NCBI GenBank assembly: GCA_016928115.1
Contig: JAFGLI010000005.1
Coordinates: 1-54,448, forward strand
Direction of reading: 5' to 3'
Length of the DNA: 54,448 nt
Origin: Candidatus Woesearchaeota archaeon
GTDB taxonomy: Archaea > Nanobdellota > Nanobdellia > Woesearchaeales > UBA9642
In this document: piece after piece, positions 25,920 to 33,319 of the stretch
Numbering within the stretch: the first letter of the stretch is position 1
Layout of the letters: each line of letters opens with the position of its first letter
Position numbers and translations under genes: made by a program
Notes under the pieces: model-generated
What the model was told of the DNA's origin: nothing
The model's database searches: none
What the model saw: the letters and a program-made list of their open reading frames with translations, nothing else

Positions 25920-26443
25920 GGTGTTCTTTTCAAAGCCTCTATCAGATAATTCTTTTCCCCGTTTTGTTCTTTTATTGTCTCCTGCTTGTTATCTTCTTTT
26001 TTGGAAACAATCTCTCTGGTTTCAGTGCTTTTGCCAATAGAAATATCACTTGTTGTTTCAGATAGTTTTTTCTTTACAGCTTCGAGCTGCTCAGGGCTTG
26101 CCCTCTTGGGTTTCCATTCAAAATTAATATTGTCGCTCTGCCTCCTTGGTATGATGTCTATGGAAAAATGACTCAACTCCTGACCTGCAGGAATCCCGTT
26201 TCTGACAATTATATTTGTCCCATGTGCCTGCAGGGACTCAAATAACAAGGTGGAAATCTTATTGGCTGTATTGAAAAGAGTTTTTATCTCATCATCAGGA
26301 ACCTGCTCCATTATCGTATAATGCTTTTTGGGAAAAATCTTTAAATGCCCTAATGCAACAGGCTTTTCTGCCAGGGATATAATTATATCATCATCCTCAT
26401 ATATTATTCCGGAATAGTCTTTTTCACAGATTCTGCATGTCAT
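25916..26443 (-). CDS. HIT-fold protein with degenerate active site (second of pair)
   Basis: This is a 175-aa protein. The CRIC zinc-type pair and the HIT fold are evident (YEDDDIIISLAEKPVALGHLKIFPKKHYTIM, then NGIPAGQELSHFSIDIIPR). The triad HxHxH reads H-F-S-I-D, so the nucleophilic middle His is Ser and the last His is Asp. Nucleotide transferase or hydrolase activity is unlikely. Residues about 115-175 are a charged, low-complexity extension. It starts 3 nt after the sister gene, and the two are one transcript. A binding or regulatory role is more likely than catalysis. Confidence 0.85.
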   Translation of the reverse strand: MTCRICEKDYSGIIYEDDDIIISLAEKPVALGHLKIFPKKHYTIMEQVPDDEIKTLFNTANKISTLLFESLQAHGTNIIVRNGIPAGQELSHFSIDIIPRRQSDNINFEWKPKRASPEQLEAVKKKLSETTSDISIGKSTETREIVSKKEDNKQETIKEQNGEKNYLIEALKRTP

Positions 26444-26446
26444 TTT

Positions 26447-27136
26447 TTATTTATTTAAAAATAATCTTGATATCTTATCAAGGTCAGGTGTTTCTTTTGG
26501 TGTGTGTTTTATTTTTTCTTTTGGCTTTTGTTCGGATTTTTCCTTAGGTTGTTCTTGTTTTGGCTCTGTTTTTGGTTGTTCAGGTTCTTCTTTCGCTTCA
26601 TATTCGGGAATTTCATTTTCGGGCTTTTCTTCAGCCATGATATCCCTGCCTGTAACCAGCCTGGGCATTATCTGCTTCATCATCTTTTGTAATTTATCTA
26701 ATTTTTCCCCAGGTATTTTTATTTCCTTAAACTCAAATAATTCATCATTCTCTTTTCTTGGTATTACATGTATCATAAAATGAGGCGCCTTCTGCCCTGC
26801 TATCTGGCCGTTGGCAGCAAAGATGGTTGTTCCCTCAGCATCAAGTGTTTTAAGTACTGCCTGTGAAAGCTCTCTTGCAACTATGAACATATGCCCTATT
26901 AATTCTTCAGGCATATTGGGCATTATCATAAAGTGCTCTTTTGGCAGAATTAAAAGATGCCCTTCAGAAGCAGGATTAATATCCAGAATTACAGAAACAT
27001 AATCATCCTCATACACTTTTTTAGAAGGAATCTCATTTTTTATAATCTTACAGAATATACAGTTTTTCTTCTGCAGTTCAATTATTTCCTCAGGAGACAT
27101 ATTCTCCAAATCTTCTTGAGTGATATTTTCAGGCAT
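26447..27136 (-). CDS. HIT-fold protein with degenerate active site (first of pair)
   Basis: This is a 229-aa protein. After a 25-residue acidic lead (ITQEDLENMSPEEIIEL) comes CIFCKIIKNEIPSKKVYEDD, the usual HIT start, then GHLLILPKEHF and NGQIAGQKAPHFMIHVIPR. The triad is H-F-M-I-H: Met replaces the nucleophilic His. The C-terminal 65 residues form a Pro/Glu/Lys-rich linker (EEKPENEIPEYEAKEEPEQP) ending in a short helix. The TATA box TTTATAAA about 27 nt upstream marks a leaderless start. Together with the next gene it forms a pseudoenzyme pair. Confidence 0.88.
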   Translation of the reverse strand: MPENITQEDLENMSPEEIIELQKKNCIFCKIIKNEIPSKKVYEDDYVSVILDINPASEGHLLILPKEHFMIMPNMPEELIGHMFIVARELSQAVLKTLDAEGTTIFAANGQIAGQKAPHFMIHVIPRKENDELFEFKEIKIPGEKLDKLQKMMKQIMPRLVTGRDIMAEEKPENEIPEYEAKEEPEQPKTEPKQEQPKEKSEQKPKEKIKHTPKETPDLDKISRLFLNK

Positions 27137-27250
27137 GTTTTAACTATATAAAAGGAAAGTTTATAAATATTTTTAAAATATACTTTAATCATTAAAAAGT
27201 AGTGATTAAATAGATATATTTAAATATAATAGACATTTATTTTATCTAAA
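27137..27250. promoter_or_regulatory. Divergent promoters between the HIT pair and the DUF218-like gene
   Basis: Minus strand: TTTATAAA near 27160-27167 serves the HIT operon. Plus strand: TTTAAATATAA around 27218-27229 lies about 25 nt before the ATG at 27251. Nothing else is apparent. Confidence 0.45.
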
Positions 27251-27838
27251 ATGATGAATCTATTGGAAAATTTAACTGAAAAACAGATTAAAAATTTCGA
27301 AGACAAGCTGGATTTGGTTGAAATAAACTCAAGAAAATACCGGACAATAAAGGACTATAAGCCAGATATAATTATTGGCTTGTCTTTTGGAACCACATCA
27401 TATAATGACAGATTAGCCCAAGCTGTAAAAGATGCTGAGGATTATTTTGGTTTTGGCTGTATTATAGCACAAAGTGAGATATATCAGAGCTATACAGAAA
27501 ATTTCAATAGAAAACCAATAAAAATAGGAAACAATAACAGCAAAGAATCATTATGGAAATCAGATTTAACAACACGGGATGTGCTGCTTAAAACAAAAGA
27601 TTTGCTTAATAAATATGCTCCTGAATACAATAATATTCTTTATGTAGCCCATCCAGCCCATATTTATAGGGTTTTACATGACGGGAAAAAATTAGATCTT
27701 GAAGGAAAACCATTTATTGAAGATGAAATAATATGGAGTGATAAAAAAGATATCCAGAAATGGACTACTTCTCAAAACAGGTGGCCTCTGAGGGAAATTC
27801 TTGCCAGAGTTAAATACAATCTAGAAGAAATCTTCTGA
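27251..27838 (+). CDS. DUF218/YdcF-like protein (tentative)
   Basis: This 195-aa soluble protein may start at the second ATG (27254). A first strand IIIGLSFGTTSYNDRLAQAV, then CIIAQSEIYQSY, LTTRDVLLKTKDLL and NILYVAHPAHIYRVL follow the order of the YdcF/ElyC/SanA (DUF218) fold: strand-loop, donor strand, Ser/Thr helix, then a strand ending in a His-rich loop. The resemblance is by pattern only. Family members act on envelope or nucleotide-like substrates. It stands alone. Confidence 0.4.
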   Translation: MMNLLENLTEKQIKNFEDKLDLVEINSRKYRTIKDYKPDIIIGLSFGTTSYNDRLAQAVKDAEDYFGFGCIIAQSEIYQSYTENFNRKPIKIGNNNSKESLWKSDLTTRDVLLKTKDLLNKYAPEYNNILYVAHPAHIYRVLHDGKKLDLEGKPFIEDEIIWSDKKDIQKWTTSQNRWPLREILARVKYNLEEIF

Positions 27839-27926
27839 TAAAAATACGAAAATTATTTAAATGAAAGATAATAAGAATTATACAGGAGCAGATATATAAT
27901 CCATTATTAAAAAAGAGGTGTTTCAC

Positions 27927-28427
27927 ATGAAATCAAATAATAAAAAAGGTTCTCTGGAATTAAGCGTGAATTCTATTGTTATCCTGATAATTGCTATTGC
28001 TATTCTTGGTTTGGCTCTGGGCTTTATAAAGGCTAATTTCGGAAGCTTAAGCCAGAAGCTGGAGCAGTCAACAGCAGAAATCCCTGATGCGCCAATGGCC
28101 ACTGCATCTGAGCCGATTACAATACATTCTGAAAATCTGATTGTTGGAAAGGGTCAGCAGGTTCCTGTAAAATTTAGTGTTTACTGCCCTGAAGATACGG
28201 GTGAATGTGTAAACACAATGATAGATATTGATAAATGTGATGAAGCTTTCTCAAAAATAGATCAAATAGAAAAAAATATTAACGCAGGAAGAACACAGCA
28301 GTTTAATACTCTAATAATATTTTCAGGAACCTCCGGACAGACTTATTTATGCAGCGCTGTTTTCACATATGAGGGTTTAACCGAGCCTTATACAAAAACA
28401 GCAGACTTTGCGGTAAAAATAATCTAA
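27927..28427 (+). CDS. Prepilin-like protein with class III signal peptide
   Basis: This is a 166-aa protein. The N-terminus MKSNNKKG/SLELSVNSIV is a class III leader, with cleavage expected after Gly8, followed by a 20-residue hydrophobic helix. The remaining 130 residues are a soluble beta-rich domain with four or five Cys, including CPEDTGEC. The ATG at 27927 is chosen over an in-frame GTG because GAGGTG lies 6 nt upstream. It heads a three-gene cassette with a membrane protein and another prepilin and should be processed by the A24 peptidase 2 kb upstream. Confidence 0.8.
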   Translation: MKSNNKKGSLELSVNSIVILIIAIAILGLALGFIKANFGSLSQKLEQSTAEIPDAPMATASEPITIHSENLIVGKGQQVPVKFSVYCPEDTGECVNTMIDIDKCDEAFSKIDQIEKNINAGRTQQFNTLIIFSGTSGQTYLCSAVFTYEGLTEPYTKTADFAVKII

Positions 28428-28437
28428 GGTGATAATG

Positions 28438-28662
28438 ATGAAAAGAAGATTAACCAAAAAAGAGGAATTTGACATTATGAAACTGGTTTTAGATAAGTTC
28501 TTATTATTGGGTGTTTTCATAATGGGTTATGGTTTCTGGAAAATGGTCGAGTATACTTACACTGACTTATGGATGGGATTATTGATTCTGATTTCAGGAG
28601 CTATAGTGTTGGTAATATTTATGATGCTGCTGGTCAGGGAATATGAGTTTATAAAAAGATAG
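28438..28662 (+). CDS. Two-helix membrane protein in the pilin cassette
   Basis: This is a 74-aa protein. Two hydrophobic helices (about 18-36, LVLDKFLLLGVFIMGYGF, and 43-65, LWMGLLILISGAIVLVIFMML) follow a charged N-terminal helix. The start at 28438 is preferred because AGGTGAT is 4-6 nt upstream. It sits 10 nt after one prepilin and 6 nt before the next and could be a small pilus-platform or assembly partner, which is inference. Confidence 0.65.
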   Translation: MKRRLTKKEEFDIMKLVLDKFLLLGVFIMGYGFWKMVEYTYTDLWMGLLILISGAIVLVIFMMLLVREYEFIKR

Positions 28663-28668
28663 TAAAAA

Positions 28669-29172
28669 ATGAATAAAAAAGCAGCCATACAGTTAAGTGC
28701 TAATTTTATTATAATTCTTATTATAGGAATAGTTCTTTTGGGAATGGGTTTTTATATCTTCAACAGAGTTTTTCAGGAAGGAATGGACTTAAACAGGGAG
28801 ATAAGCTCAGAGACTGACAGGCAGATAAGGAACATACTTGACTCAGGGGACAGGGTTGCTATTGCTGTAAATGAAAAAAAAGTTTCGGGGGATTATTCTG
28901 ACTTCTGGATAGGTATAAGGAATATATATGACACTGAAAAAACCTTCAATATTATTATAAACAAAGAAGGATTTCAAGGATGTACTATCTATGATGAGAA
29001 TTTGCAGTATTTCGAGGAAGTTTCCATTCCTGGCAATGATTATGCTGCCAAGCTCATATTAATAAAGCCTGTTTATGATGAAAACTCTAATCAATGCAGC
29101 GGTATTGTAAGGGTAAAAATAGAAAATAATGATTACGGTTCTCCACAATTAATTACAATGATAAAGCCTTAA
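28669..29172 (+). CDS. Second prepilin-like protein
   Basis: This is a 167-aa protein. The short class III leader MNKKA/AIQLSANFIIILII is cleaved after Ala5, followed by the hydrophobic stem helix to about residue 28. The external domain is mixed helix and strand, with a Cys pair (GCTIYD, QCSGIV) about 37 residues apart that could form a disulfide. It is the last gene of the cassette and its stop overlaps the convergent tpiA stop by 4 nt. It is a minor or major pilin. Confidence 0.78.
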   Translation: MNKKAAIQLSANFIIILIIGIVLLGMGFYIFNRVFQEGMDLNREISSETDRQIRNILDSGDRVAIAVNEKKVSGDYSDFWIGIRNIYDTEKTFNIIINKEGFQGCTIYDENLQYFEEVSIPGNDYAAKLILIKPVYDENSNQCSGIVRVKIENNDYGSPQLITMIKP

Positions 29173-29852
29173 TCAAAGCCTTTTAACAATTCTTCAAGTT
29201 TTTTTCTTGGGTTTTTTGCTTTTACAATTCCTGAAGCTATTAAAACACCCTGTGTCCCGAGTTCAATTGCTTTTCTTACATCTTCCATGGTTTTTATGCC
29301 TGCACCGCAGAGAACAGGAATGTTTGGATCAATTTTCTTTATTTTTTCTATGGATTCTTTTATTAACTCAGGCTTTGCACTGCTTACAGAAATATTTCCC
29401 CCTATCAGTTCAGGAGGCTCTATTGCAATTGCATCAGGCTTAAACACAGCTATTGATTCAGCTATCTCAGTATTATTAGCGCATGCAACAGTCATCAGGT
29501 TAAGCTCTTTGGCTATTTCTATGCTTTTCTCCAGATCATCTATCCTGAACTTGTCTTCAGAATGATTAAGCAAGCAGCCCACTGCACCGTTTTCCTTTAA
29601 ATCCTCGGGGGCAACATGGCCGGTATGTGCGCCGTAATCAATGGGGTCCATATGCTCACTGAAAATAGGTATGGAAACTTCATGGCTTATTCTGTATATG
29701 TCAGGCTCCTGGACTGCAATTATTATATTTTTACCTGTTTTCTTGGCTGTCTCTTCGCATATTTGAGCCAGTTCCAAAGCCTTTATGCCCGTACCTTCTT
29801 TGTAGGTTTTGAAATTTACAATAAAAACAGGTAAATTAATCCTTTTTTCCAT
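29169..29852 (-). CDS. tpiA: Triosephosphate isomerase
   Basis: This 227-aa enzyme of the short archaeal type interconverts dihydroxyacetone phosphate and glyceraldehyde-3-phosphate. Catalytic residues are visible: Lys in VNFKTYK, His in LLNHSED and Glu in IAIEPPELIG, with phosphate-binding GAGIKT and GVLIASGIV. The start MEKRINLP at 29852 gives the normal family N-terminus; an upstream in-frame ATG would add twelve unrelated residues. It overlaps the end of the zinc-finger gene by 17 nt, so the two are coupled. Confidence 0.95.
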   Translation of the reverse strand: MEKRINLPVFIVNFKTYKEGTGIKALELAQICEETAKKTGKNIIIAVQEPDIYRISHEVSIPIFSEHMDPIDYGAHTGHVAPEDLKENGAVGCLLNHSEDKFRIDDLEKSIEIAKELNLMTVACANNTEIAESIAVFKPDAIAIEPPELIGGNISVSSAKPELIKESIEKIKKIDPNIPVLCGAGIKTMEDVRKAIELGTQGVLIASGIVKAKNPRKKLEELLKGFD

Positions 29853-30201
29853 AGAACCTTTCCCTGATAATCCTTTCTTCATCATCATCTTCCTCTTCTT
29901 CCTTGCTTAGTTTTTTCTTATCTATATTATATCTTTTTGAAATATCTTTTTTTATTTCATCTATTTTATCATCATCTAAACTATAATCCATGTTTCTTAT
30001 GTGACTTGTTGTTTTTTTATCTTTTTTAGAAAGATTTTCCATTTTATCCAGATACTTGAAAACCCCCTGCTTGCTTACTTTTTTCCAGCAGTCAGGGCAG
30101 TATTTCTTTCCTTTGCTGGAATTAATGCATTTCTCGCATATAGGCTTCCCGCACCATGAGCAATAGCTTTTTGCCTCTTCATTATGAAATGAGCATTTCA
30201 T
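29836..30201 (-). CDS. B-box-type zinc finger protein
   Basis: This is a 121-aa protein. The first 45 residues hold a B-box-like pattern: MKCSFHNEE (CxxH), YCSWCGKPICEKCI and KKYCPDCW, enough ligands for two zinc ions. The rest is a charged helical tail with an acidic run (KEEEEDDDEE). There is no membrane segment. In other archaea such fingers often head membrane proteins; this one is free-standing. It is upstream of, and overlaps, tpiA. Confidence 0.75.
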   Translation of the reverse strand: MKCSFHNEEAKSYCSWCGKPICEKCINSSKGKKYCPDCWKKVSKQGVFKYLDKMENLSKKDKKTTSHIRNMDYSLDDDKIDEIKKDISKRYNIDKKKLSKEEEEDDDEERIIRERFYGKKD

Positions 30202-30339
30202 CTTGTTTTAATTTTAAGTGTTTAATGTTTATTAATTTTTTTGTTTTTTGTTATTTATTGTGTTGTTATTTAAAAGTTATAATATATAAAAAGATTTATA
30301 AATAATGCTTAGTTCTTATTAATAATTAAGAGGATAAAA

Positions 30340-30636
30340 ATGAAAGAATATTATCATAAAGAACCGGATGGCGATGAATGTATTTTTGAAAAAATCTTTT
30401 TCTATAAGGGCAAAGGATTATTGGTAGTTAAAAGAAAAGGGTATTTTTTAGATGAAAATAGAGTAAAAACCAAGAGAATTGTTATGGTGGAGGGTTTTGT
30501 TGATAAATATAAACAGCAGAGAAATGCACTTGGTGTCGAAACATCATTTGTTAAGCCAATACCATCAGAACTGGAAGGAACCATAACAGAACTTCTAAAT
30601 TCAAACGGCTTGAAAGAAGAGATATATTTTGCATAA
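30340..30636 (+). CDS. Hypothetical protein, 98 aa
   Basis: Not recognised. It is predicted to be mostly beta, with strand-rich stretches (CIFEKIFFYKGKGLLVVKR, RIVMVEGFVDKY) and a C-terminal helix. It has no membrane segment. A TATA box (TTTATAAA, about 30295-30302) is about 40 nt upstream, and AGAGGATAAAA before the ATG supplies a ribosome site. It is a single gene. Confidence 0.55.
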   Translation: MKEYYHKEPDGDECIFEKIFFYKGKGLLVVKRKGYFLDENRVKTKRIVMVEGFVDKYKQQRNALGVETSFVKPIPSELEGTITELLNSNGLKEEIYFA

Positions 30637-30692
30637 ATATAGTAAACCATTAATTTTTTGATTTTAAGAAAAAAAGATGTTTTTTGATAGAA

Positions 30693-31097
30693 TTAAAATA
30701 ATTTTAACAATTCTTTTGTAGAATATACTGTTAGTTTATTTTGTTTTTTTAATTCTTTATCATTAGACCAAAGAGAACATTTTAATTTTAATGCCAATGC
30801 AAAATATTCTATGTCATAAGGATCAGGACAAATCTTTTCTGCTTTGGGAATAAAATCTTTAAATTCTGAATAAGAAAGGAAATTAATTTTAGAAGAGATT
30901 AAAGATAAAAATAATTCAAATTCTTCTTTAGATAACCTGGATTTGGATAATATCTCTTTTTCATGTTTTTTAAATTCTTTTATTAAAAAATCAGGTGCAA
31001 ATAATTTAATTTTGTCATTAAATATTAAATCCGGTGTTTTGCTATGTTTTGGGATTAATGCAGACATTATTATATTTGCATCTATCACAAGCTCCAT
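30693..31097 (-). CDS. VapC-type PIN-domain toxin
   Basis: This is a 134-aa protein starting MELVIDANIIMSAL (ATG 31097; GGGGT is just upstream). PIN acidic residues are present: Asp in VIDAN, Glu of FKKHEKE, Asp in CPDPYDIEYFALAL, and the C-terminal SNDKELK. It is a probable Mg2+-dependent ribonuclease toxin cutting tRNA or rRNA. It directly follows the RHH antitoxin gene (4-nt gap), the normal VapBC order, and unlike the remnant at 1-238 appears intact. Confidence 0.88.
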   Translation of the reverse strand: MELVIDANIIMSALIPKHSKTPDLIFNDKIKLFAPDFLIKEFKKHEKEILSKSRLSKEEFELFLSLISSKINFLSYSEFKDFIPKAEKICPDPYDIEYFALALKLKCSLWSNDKELKKQNKLTVYSTKELLKLF

Positions 31098-31101
31098 ATA
31101 T

Positions 31102-31329
31102 TTACCCCATTTCAGCATATTTTTTATGGAGAGATTTATTTATTTTTTTAGCTAATTCCAAAGCATCTTTTTCAGTCAGTTTGGATTTGGAGGTTATAGA
31201 TTTCAAAATATTCAATTCCTCAATCTTCTTTTTTATTGCAGTTCTTGCTACTTCAGACCAGTTTATTTCTCTGGATTTGTCCATTTCTTTCTTTAAGTCC
31301 TCAGGAACTGATAAAGTTATGGTTGGCAT
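31102..31329 (-). CDS. VapB-type RHH antitoxin
   Basis: This is a 75-aa protein. PTITLSVPEDLKKEMD is the DNA-binding ribbon, INWSEVARTAIKKKIEE the helix pair, and LTEKDALELAKKIN the toxin-wrapping tail. GAGGTG lies 5 nt before the ATG. The gene precedes the VapC gene in one operon and should repress it while neutralising the toxin. The C-terminal motif is shared with the antitoxin at 230-484. Confidence 0.88.
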   Translation of the reverse strand: MPTITLSVPEDLKKEMDKSREINWSEVARTAIKKKIEELNILKSITSKSKLTEKDALELAKKINKSLHKKYAEMG

Positions 31330-31469
31330 ATTTACACCTCTATTTAATTTATTTAATTATGTGTAAATATTTAATATATATAAATCTTTCCTTTTAAAGA
31401 AGAATTATTTTTATTATTTAAGCATTTTGTGTATATGTCCGATGGTTTTTTGGTTTTATTGGATTATAT

Positions 31470-31805
31470 TTATGTAATATTTTCATATTTTTCCATTAGT
31501 TTTTTAGTATCATAGTCAGAAATGGTTTCTTTATGTTCTTCAGAAGGGCTTTTTAAAAAAGATATTAATGATTTATTGTATATAAGTCTAGTTATAGAAT
31601 CTGCAAACAAGCCTGTAAGATAAACAAATCCCAATATTGTTAAAGAAGCATACATATCCCCGGGCCATGTTAAAGCTCCTTCATTATATTTTTCTAAATA
31701 TTTAATGAAATTAATCCCGTAAAGAACAGAACCTGTCCATATCATCCCCTCTAACATACCCAGAAACCTATTAGATTGGCTTTTTAACTTGTTAATAAGG
31801 GACAT
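31470..31805 (-). CDS. Membrane protein, 111 aa
   Basis: Not recognised. It has two or three hydrophobic segments (MLEGMIWTGSVLYGINFI about 17-34; YASLTILGFVYLTGLFADS about 52-70) and a charged cytosolic tail ending KLMEKYENIT. No strong ribosome site is seen; TTGTATAAAAAGG about 20-30 nt upstream may be a TATA box. It is an isolated gene before the tRNA pair. Confidence 0.5.
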   Translation of the reverse strand: MSLINKLKSQSNRFLGMLEGMIWTGSVLYGINFIKYLEKYNEGALTWPGDMYASLTILGFVYLTGLFADSITRLIYNKSLISFLKSPSEEHKETISDYDTKKLMEKYENIT

Positions 31806-31859
31806 TATTGGTTTTAATTAGATTTGGTTGTATAAAAAGGTTATTGAAATAAAGAAAAA

Positions 31860-31984
31860 CGCCTAGGCCCGGATTTGAATTTCCCAACCTATAAGAATTT
31901 TCTAATTATCCCTAAAAGGTTTCCGGGAATCCCAGAGGGACCGGCTCTCAAGGCCGGCGCAATACCAGGTTATGCGACCTAGGC
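31860..31984 (-). tRNA. tRNA-Ser (TGA) with 43-nt intron in the T-arm
   Basis: Reading the minus strand: acceptor GCCTAGG/CCTAGGC, D-stem GCA/TGC, anticodon loop CTTGAGA on CCGGC/GCCGG, long variable arm CCC-TCT-GGG, discriminator G as expected for Ser. The T-stem 5' strand CCCGG and the T-loop TTCAAAT with CCGGG are separated by 31880-31922. Removing these 43 nt gives a perfect 82-nt tRNA-Ser. TTCCC pairs with GGGAA, then GGA bulges, then AACC pairs with GGTT: the bulge-helix geometry cut by archaeal splicing endonuclease. Confidence 0.85.
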
Positions 31985-32028
31985 GCTGTTTTTGAAAAAA
32001 TATGCAAAATCCAATAAAAAAAGCAAAA

Positions 32029-32161
32029 TGCAGGTGGCGAGATTTGAACTCGCGACTTCCACGTTGCACTGCTTAATGTTTTACAGCAGTTTATATATAA
32101 AAAAGCTGTTATATAAGCATTTATGAGCGTGGTGCTCTAAACCAGACTGAACTACACCTGC
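32029..32161 (-). tRNA. tRNA-Met (CAT), elongator, with 57-nt intron
   Basis: The acceptor GCAGGTG/CACCTGC, D-stem GTTC/GAGC, anticodon stem CCACG/CGTGG with loop CTCATA...A, T-arm GCGAG TTCAAAT CTCGC and discriminator A are present. The intron is at the canonical 37/38 site (32065-32121) and folds on itself (TGCTTA/TAAGCA, ACAGC/GCTGT). It lacks initiator features. A CAT anticodon could also belong to tRNA-Ile2 read as ATA; the G1-C2 acceptor favours Met. Confidence 0.8.
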
Positions 32162-32210
32162 ATACTATATATAGAGAAACAAAAATTTAAAAGATTTATA
32201 AATATTATGA

Positions 32211-32621
32211 TTAGTCAAGAGAATCAGAAATCTTTTTCCTGTAATCCTCCATTTCTTCATTATTAATATATCCTTCTTCAGGCCAGCTTTTCAGCCCATC
32301 ATTATTAAACCTTGGTATGATATGAAAATGAGTATGAAAAACAAGCTGTCCTGCTGCTTTCCCGTTATTTAAACTCAGATTAAATCCATCTGCACCAGTT
32401 CCTTTTACAACAGCATCAGCAACTTTTTTCAGAAACTCAACAAGGTCACTTTCCTCTGCTTTTGGAAAATCAAATAAATTTTTAGAATGTTCTTTAGGTA
32501 TAACTAAGGTATGCCCTTTGTTTACAGGGCCTATTGACAAAAAAGCCAGAAACTCTTTGTCCTCATATATTTTAGCACACGGAATCTCCCCTTTTACAAT
32601 CTTGCAGAATATGCAGTCCAT
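32211..32621 (-). CDS. HIT-family hydrolase with intact triad
   Basis: This is a 136-aa protein. It begins MDCIFCKIVKGEIPCAKIYED, continues GHTLVIPKEHS and NNGKAAGQ, and ends in the complete triad FHTHFHIIPRF (HxHxH). It is a normal HINT/Fhit-like nucleotide hydrolase of family length. It contrasts with the two HIT proteins at 25916-27136, which lack the middle His. It lies 12 nt after the HAD gene and is probably co-transcribed. Confidence 0.93.
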   Translation of the reverse strand: MDCIFCKIVKGEIPCAKIYEDKEFLAFLSIGPVNKGHTLVIPKEHSKNLFDFPKAEESDLVEFLKKVADAVVKGTGADGFNLSLNNGKAAGQLVFHTHFHIIPRFNNDGLKSWPEEGYINNEEMEDYRKKISDSLD

Positions 32622-32633
32622 TTTAATCAGCCT

Positions 32634-33269
32634 TTAAAAATTATCCTTAATCCAGGCCAGGGCTTCTTTCATATCACTTACTTTGGGCTCATAATCCCTT
32701 CTTCCTGTCCTGTCTATTAACAAGGATTTTGCATTGATATTCCTGGCACTGTCCATGTCTGACTTTATTGAATCGCCCACAACCAGAATATCCTCCGGCT
32801 TTAGCTTTATTTTCTTCAGCTGTTTCTTCAAAATATCCTTTTTCAGCGCCTTTTCCTTAAAGGAAAGAAAAACATCTTTAAAATATTTTTTCAGCTCATA
32901 CTTGTCAACAATGTCCTTTGAAAAAACATCACAGTTTGCAAACATATACAGGTTATAATTTTTAGACAGTTCTTTTAAAATATCAAAAACACCCTTATAA
33001 GGCTTGCTCAGTAATTTGTTCTTATTCCACATGCCTATAAGCCTTTCCATCTGCTCATCAGTTATCCTTGCATCAAAAGCATCGCCAATAGAACTAAATG
33101 CCTCTTTAAGCTCTTTATATGAGCCAGTCATCAGGGTTTTTTCTAACTCCTGAATATAAGTCGGAAAATCCATCCTTATATTAAGAATATACTTAATCTG
33201 CTTCACAGGGCTTGGAAAAACACCGTTTTCTATTATTGTTCCTTGCATATCAAAAAATATTGTTTTCAT
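32634..33269 (-). CDS. HAD-superfamily hydrolase
   Basis: This is a 211-aa protein. Motif I reads FFDMQGTI, with the nucleophilic Asp but Gln in place of the usual second Asp. A helical cap (about 20-85) follows, then motif II MFANCD, motif III Lys near EKALKKD and motif IV VVGDSIKSDMDSA. The missing general-acid Asp suggests weak phosphatase activity or a different reaction, since some HAD dehalogenases also lack it. It is the first gene of a pair with the intact HIT protein. Confidence 0.85.
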   Translation of the reverse strand: MKTIFFDMQGTIIENGVFPSPVKQIKYILNIRMDFPTYIQELEKTLMTGSYKELKEAFSSIGDAFDARITDEQMERLIGMWNKNKLLSKPYKGVFDILKELSKNYNLYMFANCDVFSKDIVDKYELKKYFKDVFLSFKEKALKKDILKKQLKKIKLKPEDILVVGDSIKSDMDSARNINAKSLLIDRTGRRDYEPKVSDMKEALAWIKDNF

Positions 33270-33319
33270 TTTACCCCTTTTATTTATAGAAAAAACAAGG
33301 ATATTTAAAGATTTTCATT

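Noticed and set aside
32029-32161. Second initiator tRNA
   Set aside because: The G1-C72 acceptor and an anticodon stem without three terminal G-C pairs do not fit an initiator, despite the CAT anticodon.
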